This document shows positions 20,901-21,851 of a stretch of 21,851 nt of DNA, in pieces; within the stretch, counting starts at the first letter, position 1, and each line of letters opens with the position of its first letter. The DNA is from Larix sibirica. Lineage: Eukaryota > Streptophyta > Pinopsida > Pinales > Pinaceae. Both the position numbers and the translations under genes were made by a program. Under the pieces are notes generated by a model, which saw nothing but the letters and a program-made list of their open reading frames with translations, did not search any database and was not told where the DNA came from. The stretch is taken from assembly GCA_004151065.3 (NCBI GenBank), contig NWUY0305097300.1:1-21851 (forward strand), read 5' to 3'.

Positions 20901-20969
20901 GATGTAGACCCTCCTCCTCTGCTTCGTCAGAATTCAGATTTTCACTTTTTGTTGCCACGTGCGGAATAA
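2171..20969 (+). CDS. Class XI unconventional myosin heavy chain (plant, myosin V-like), 39 coding exons
   Basis: Actin-based motor of land plants; the family moves organelles and vesicles and drives cytoplasmic streaming. Exons: 2171-2305, 2826-2969, 3173-3318, 3602-3758, 3874-3932, 4076-4235, 4406-4555, 4712-4848, 4966-5112, 5222-5323, 5806-5863, 6000-6101, 6385-6422, 6735-6861, 6957-7127, 13968-14099, 14234-14340, 14492-14552, 14656-14833, 15023-15228, 15598-15717, 15993-16091, 16563-16778, 16937-17076, 17283-17384, 17584-17701, 17825-17875, 18011-18094, 18228-18398, 18627-18785, 18905-19102, 19209-19355, 19476-19546, 19825-19924, 20063-20119, 20267-20323, 20431-20511, 20627-20706, 20846-20969. 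They sum to 4692 nt, i.e. 1563 residues plus TAA; family members are about 1500-1560. All introns are GT..AG and phases agree throughout. Seen: GESGAGKT (157-164), NNNSSRFGK (210-218), DIYGFE (435-440), six IQ motifs (about 738-879), coiled coil, DIL tail. Wording such as INLTNEKL and LSLCIQAPR recalls the Arabidopsis MYA2 (XI-2) group, but the paralogue is uncertain. No frameshift or internal stop was found in the model. Confidence 0.95.
2306..2825 (+). other. Intron 1 (520 bp)
   Basis: GTAAGA donor, ATTCAG acceptor, phase 0. The interior is AT-rich with no recognisable gene, RNA or repeat. Confidence 0.88.
3173..3758 (+). other. Exons 3-4: nucleotide-binding entry and P-loop (residues 94-194)
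   Basis: Exon 3 (3173-3318) encodes [16 protein letters not shown]; residues 104-110, NPFRRLP, are the adenine-contacting loop of myosins. MMEQYKG and [12 protein letters not shown] follow. Exon 4 (3602-3758) completes the split arginine codon (AG|G), then gives [19 protein letters not shown], with the Walker A/P-loop GESGAGKT at residues 157-164. It ends in VEQQVLE. All catalytic P-loop residues are intact, so the ATPase core looks functional. Confidence 0.93.
3874..5112 (+). other. Exons 5-9: switch I and upper motor (residues 195 to about 411)
   Basis: Exon 5 (59 nt) and exon 6 split a serine codon inside switch I; the joined text is NNNSSRFGK at residues 210-218. Exon 6 carries [14 protein letters not shown] and [18 protein letters not shown]. 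Exon 7 has [19 protein letters not shown] and [11 protein letters not shown]. Exon 8 has [15 protein letters not shown] and AAELLM. Exon 9 has [14 protein letters not shown] and [15 protein letters not shown]. Every block is standard plant myosin XI motor sequence with no interruption. Introns here are 115-170 bp. Confidence 0.92.
5324..5805 (+). other. Intron 10 (482 bp)
   Basis: GTATAT donor, GGCAG acceptor; it splits a serine codon. The minus strand has a 90-codon open stretch within it, but this looks like chance in AT-rich intron sequence. Nothing else is seen. Confidence 0.88.
6423..6734 (+). other. Intron 13 (312 bp)
   Basis: GTATGA donor, GTGCAG acceptor; it splits the cysteine codon of DEAC. 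No internal feature is seen. Confidence 0.88.
8518..8552 (+). repeat. 18-bp tandem duplication (GGGTTACCCAACCTCATT)
   Basis: Two adjacent copies, the second lacking the last base. It lies at the end of the LTR-like region; the related junction at 12390 has only one copy, so the duplication is specific to this one. Confidence 0.85.
9492..9499 (-). promoter_or_regulatory. LTR TATA box on minus strand (TATAAATA)
   Basis: The motif reads TATAAATA on the minus strand, preceded by TGTC and followed by a sequence with no ATG for some distance, as in an LTR promoter. If active it would give a transcript antisense to the myosin exons. Confidence 0.4.
9566..9575. promoter_or_regulatory. Perfect palindrome CCACATGTGG with E-box core
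   Basis: A 10-bp perfect palindrome centred on CACATGTG, a MYC-type E box, followed a few bases later by a partial copy (CCACATGATG). It lies about 30 bp from the W-box-like palindrome in the putative U3. Confidence 0.4.
9604..9626. repeat. 23-bp near-palindrome with inverted TTGAC (W-box-like) cores
   Basis: The arms TTTGACAA and TTGTCAAA flank a 7-base centre, and 10 of 11 positions pair. The arms contain TTGAC, the core of plant W boxes bound by WRKY factors. It lies in what would be the U3 of the LTR. A regulatory role is inference only. Confidence 0.6.
9780..10360 (-). pseudogene. Broken gag of a Ty3-type LTR retrotransposon
   Basis: Minus-strand reading gives, in shifting frames, the recognisable blocks of a retrotransposon gag (Retrotrans_gag family): [13 protein letters not shown] (10329 leftwards), [12 protein letters not shown] (about 10276-10241), FKKYFEQK and LREE (about 10170-10110), FHDIK (about 10095), then [11 protein letters not shown] and [10 protein letters not shown] ending at a stop at 9979-9977. 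A zinc-knuckle remnant CFLCGKGH starts at 9827, one residue short of the usual spacing. Several frameshifts and stops show it is dead. No protease, reverse transcriptase or integrase was recognised beyond it. Confidence 0.75.
11062..11460. repeat. Degenerate minisatellite, period about 36 bp, about 11 copies
   Basis: Units start with a pyrimidine block like CCTTCTCTGTTT, followed by GGAATTACAGAATTCTGAA-like sequence. Unit starts are near 11062, 11098, 11132, 11167, 11202, 11239, 11272, 11308, 11344, 11384 and 11426, spacing 33-42 bp. Copies are diverged, many keeping GAATTC-like cores. It lies in the leader of the minus-strand retroelement. Confidence 0.8.
11475..11556 (+). repeat. 28-bp tandem repeat, three copies
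   Basis: Units at 11475-11502, 11503-11530 and 11531-11556 follow the pattern TATTTTAAATG…CTCT.TAAATTTCT, the last two bases shorter. It directly follows the 36-bp minisatellite. Confidence 0.8.
12214..12335. repeat. Cluster of five GGATCC sites with partly repeated flanks
   Basis: GGATCC occurs at 12214, 12274, 12292, 12320 and 12330; three are in the context AGGATCCGT(C/T)TCC. A further GGATCC is at 11577. The stretch lies just inside the primer-binding site of the retroelement, i.e. in its leader, and looks like degenerate short tandem repeats. Confidence 0.8.
12379..12389 (-). other. Primer-binding site for initiator tRNA-Met
   Basis: The minus strand reads GGTATCAGAGC, matching the common plant LTR-retrotransposon site TGGTATCAGAGC except for its first T. 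It abuts an LTR end in CA on the minus strand (12390-12391). Confidence 0.65.
12773..12895. mobile_element. MITE-like element, 123 bp, long terminal inverted repeats
   Basis: The left arm (about 12773-12811) and the right arm (about 12858-12896) are inverted repeats, about 33 of 39 positions pairing; both contain the pairing block CTTTTTGGAC/GTCCAAAAAG, and the tips are GGGAGTTG/CAACTCC. A 46-bp spacer separates them. AAAAG lies immediately on both sides (12768-12772 and 12896-12900), a possible 5-bp target duplication, though the flank is A-rich. There is no coding capacity. The superfamily is unassigned. Confidence 0.65.
14656..15717 (+). other. Exons 19-21: converter end and six IQ motifs (residues 712-879)
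   Basis: Exon 19 starts with [20 protein letters not shown], the converter-to-lever boundary. Six calmodulin-type IQ repeats follow at roughly 23-25 residue spacing: [34 protein letters not shown] (split by intron 19), [51 protein letters not shown] (split by intron 20) and [17 protein letters not shown]. Six is the usual number in myosin V and XI and sets a long step. The fourth motif is weakest at its arginine-glycine part, as is common in the family. Confidence 0.92.
15229..15597 (+). other. Intron 20 (369 bp)
   Basis: GTATAC donor, TTTTTCAG acceptor, phase 0, between IQ motif 5's III-Q and AKWR. The exon 20 frame stays open for about 210 bases into the intron, so retention would add roughly 70 residues before a stop at 15439-15441. 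Confidence 0.88.
15993..17076 (+). other. Exons 22-24: dimerising coiled coil (residues 880-1030)
   Basis: Exon 22 begins [18 protein letters not shown], followed by [12 protein letters not shown], the highly conserved start of the myosin XI rod. Exon 23 has [14 protein letters not shown], an alanine/glutamate-rich heptad stretch, then IKEVPVVD and LTNENDELK. Exon 24 has [19 protein letters not shown] and SEERLKTSE and ends with DSLQ plus two bases of an arginine codon. The high E/K/L/A content with hydrophobics at heptad spacing supports a parallel coiled coil. Confidence 0.88.
16092..16562 (+). other. Intron 22 (471 bp) with a perfect hairpin
   Basis: GTAATA donor, CATGCAG acceptor, phase 0. 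It contains TAATTCATAAG and CTTATGAATTA as perfect 11-bp inverted arms around a 4-base loop (16270-16295). A TGGTATCGG at about 16425 vaguely recalls a primer-binding site but is not convincing. Confidence 0.85.
17283..17384 (+). other. Exon 25: first copy of a duplicated coiled-coil exon (residues 1031-1064)
   Basis: The 102-nt exon, entered and left in the same phase (after two bases of a codon), reads [20 protein letters not shown] and then a polar tail. This matches the canonical single [13 protein letters not shown] block of plant myosin XI. Exon 26 has a paralogous block. The donor is AC|GTCAGT, which lacks the usual G at -1 and has C at +3, so it may be weak. If not spliced, the frame reaches a TAG in the intron, giving a tail-less protein. 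Confidence 0.8.
17584..17701 (+). other. Exon 26: second copy of the duplicated coiled-coil exon (residues 1065-1104)
   Basis: The 118-nt exon reads [19 protein letters not shown], then [16 protein letters not shown]. It aligns without gaps to exon 25 over its first 55 nt with 43 identities by hand count. The preceding intron ends are also alike: TATTATGATTCAG before exon 25, TATTATGGTTTAG before exon 26. Joined directly to exon 24, its first base would give AG|A, arginine, making RLEEK, the usual family wording. Joined to exon 25 it gives threonine. Confidence 0.87.
17825..18094 (+). other. Exons 27-28: linker between coiled coil and globular tail (residues 1105-1149)
   Basis: Two small phase 0/0 exons, 51 and 84 nt. 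Exon 27 contains [11 protein letters not shown], comparable to the ENG-containing linker seen in plant myosin XI. Exon 28 is basic and polar ([18 protein letters not shown]). This segment is poorly conserved in the family and likely unstructured. Either exon could be skipped without changing the frame. Confidence 0.8.
18228..20706 (+). other. Exons 29-38: globular tail with dilute (DIL) domain (residues 1150-1522)
   Basis: This is the cargo-binding tail. Exon 29 has [13 protein letters not shown] and [13 protein letters not shown]; exon 30 [14 protein letters not shown] and SLFGKMAQ; exon 31 [17 protein letters not shown] and [13 protein letters not shown]; exon 32 [13 protein letters not shown]; exon 33 [18 protein letters not shown]; exon 34 [19 protein letters not shown]; exon 35 [14 protein letters not shown]; exon 36 [13 protein letters not shown]; exon 37 [19 protein letters not shown]; exon 38 LRTMMTEDS and SSFLLDDDS. 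The order and wording match the dilute domain of myosin V/XI throughout, with no missing block. Intron 34 has a slightly weak donor, GTCGGT. Confidence 0.93.
20846..20969 (+). other. Exon 39: C-terminus and stop codon (residues 1523-1563)
   Basis: The exon completes a split serine codon (AG|C), then reads [28 protein letters not shown] and ends PRAE-TAA at 20967-20969. SIPF..DDISKS and the F.FLL ending are the normal myosin XI C-terminus, so the protein end is secure. Confidence 0.92.
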
Positions 20970-21543
20970 TGCTGTGAAGACAGTCTTTTTTTTCTCAAAA
21001 AAAACTTGTTATTCAAAAGGAGATGAATCAAAGTTACATCATGAAAGCTTTATCAGAGTCTGTCAATGTGATGACGGTCTCTATTTCTACCTCTAATATT
21101 ATTTGACATATGCCAAGAGTGCTTACCCTAACCATTTTTTCGTGCCAAAGGAAGATTGATTCCTTTCTTTAGAATGATCATTTTGATCTACAAATTAGGT
21201 CCATGGTACCAGAATTTATTTTCCACCTCTATATTGATACCCAAACCAAGTTCCTTTTGGACCGTGAAATAACAATAAGATTAGCAAGCTTGAAACATAT
21301 CAAAATTCCCCTTTTCCTCATTCTTGACGACATTATATCGGCCAGAGTGAAATTCTTTCTGTTTTGGCTTGCAGGCCATACTCTCATAGTCCTGAGGATT
21401 GTTTCAAATTCGGTGTGATTTATATATATACACGCATTTTTTTGTATTTGGCTGGCAGTAGGCTAACTGCTAGCCTGAATATTTTCCATTAAAAAGCGCA
21501 TGGAAAAAGCATTGGTGATTTCAGTTTCTTCTTAAAAATAAGA

Positions 21544-21683
21544 TTTTTTATTAATTAAGAATTTCCAAAGGTGGTCTAATACTCTATACTATAATATTCT
21601 TTTTTATTAATTAAGATATTCCAAGGGACTCTTCAAATAATTTATAATATTCTGTTTATTAATATTTTCAAGGTATTTTTTTA

Positions 21684-21685
<2 letters not shown>
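21544..21685 (+). repeat. Degenerate tandem repeat, about 55 bp, 2.5 copies
   Basis: Copies starting near 21544, 21600 and 21653 share TTTATTAATTAAGA..TTCCAA and end in ATAATATTC; the third is partial and weaker. Confidence 0.65.

Positions 21686-21690
<5 letters not shown>

Positions 21691-21714
<24 letters not shown>
21691..21714. repeat. (AT)12 microsatellite
   Basis: Uninterrupted AT dinucleotide run of 24 bases in AT-rich flank; likely length-variable. Confidence 0.95.
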
Positions 21715-21851
21715 CATTATAATTTTTTTAAAATTTAAATTATGACTATAAATAATTATTATAGACTATAACTATATTCATTTTTTAATTCCCAAATTTA
21801 ATCTTTATAATATTTTTAACAATTTCTATGAAATTTTTTATAATACATAGA

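Larger units (their letters stand above)
20970..21851 (+). other. 3' UTR and AT-rich downstream flank
   Basis: After the TAA there is no recognisable gene. No AATAAA was found near; ATTAAA at 21488-21493 and AATAAC/AATAAG variants are candidate poly(A) signals only. From about 21540 the sequence is very AT-rich, with a degenerate 55-bp repeat and an (AT)12 run. Confidence 0.65.

Overview
The window carries one almost complete eukaryotic gene on the + strand, a land-plant class XI (myosin V-like) unconventional myosin heavy chain. I could place 39 coding exons between 2171 and 20969. All are bounded by GT..AG introns, and the phases agree from the start codon to the TAA. The conceptual protein is about 1563 residues: an N-terminal SH3-like segment, the motor domain (P-loop, switch I, switch II, actin-binding region), six IQ motifs, a coiled coil, and a C-terminal dilute (DIL) globular tail. 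The head/IQ/coiled-coil/DIL layout and motif wording are those of plant myosin XI, so the source is a land plant, probably a seed plant. The large repeat-filled intron hints at a repeat-rich genome such as a gymnosperm's, but I cannot identify the species.

Layout: 1-2170 is upstream flank, with a GC-richer block at about 230-600, a perfect 36-bp tandem duplication at 1573-1644 and no recognised gene. 2171-7127 holds exons 1-15 (most of the motor). 7128-13967 is one 6.84-kb intron at the loop-2 region of the motor, while every other intron is about 95-520 bp. 13968-20969 holds exons 16-39 (rest of the motor, neck, coiled coil, tail). 20970-21851 is 3' UTR and AT-rich flank with short repeats.

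The large intron is filled with decayed mobile DNA on the minus strand. It contains a broken Ty3-type gag (about 9780-10360), two copies of the same LTR/primer-binding-site junction (about 8493-8532 and 12372-12411), an LTR-like region with a TATA box and two palindromes, a roughly 36-bp degenerate minisatellite, a GGATCC-rich stretch, and a 123-bp MITE-like inverted repeat with a possible 5-bp target duplication.

The most interesting gene-level observation is a tandem duplication of a coiled-coil exon (exons 25 and 26). Exon 25 keeps frame when skipped, and skipping it rebuilds the familiar RLEEK junction. I see no wholly new system here. The window is a conventional myosin gene with some unusual exon and intron history.
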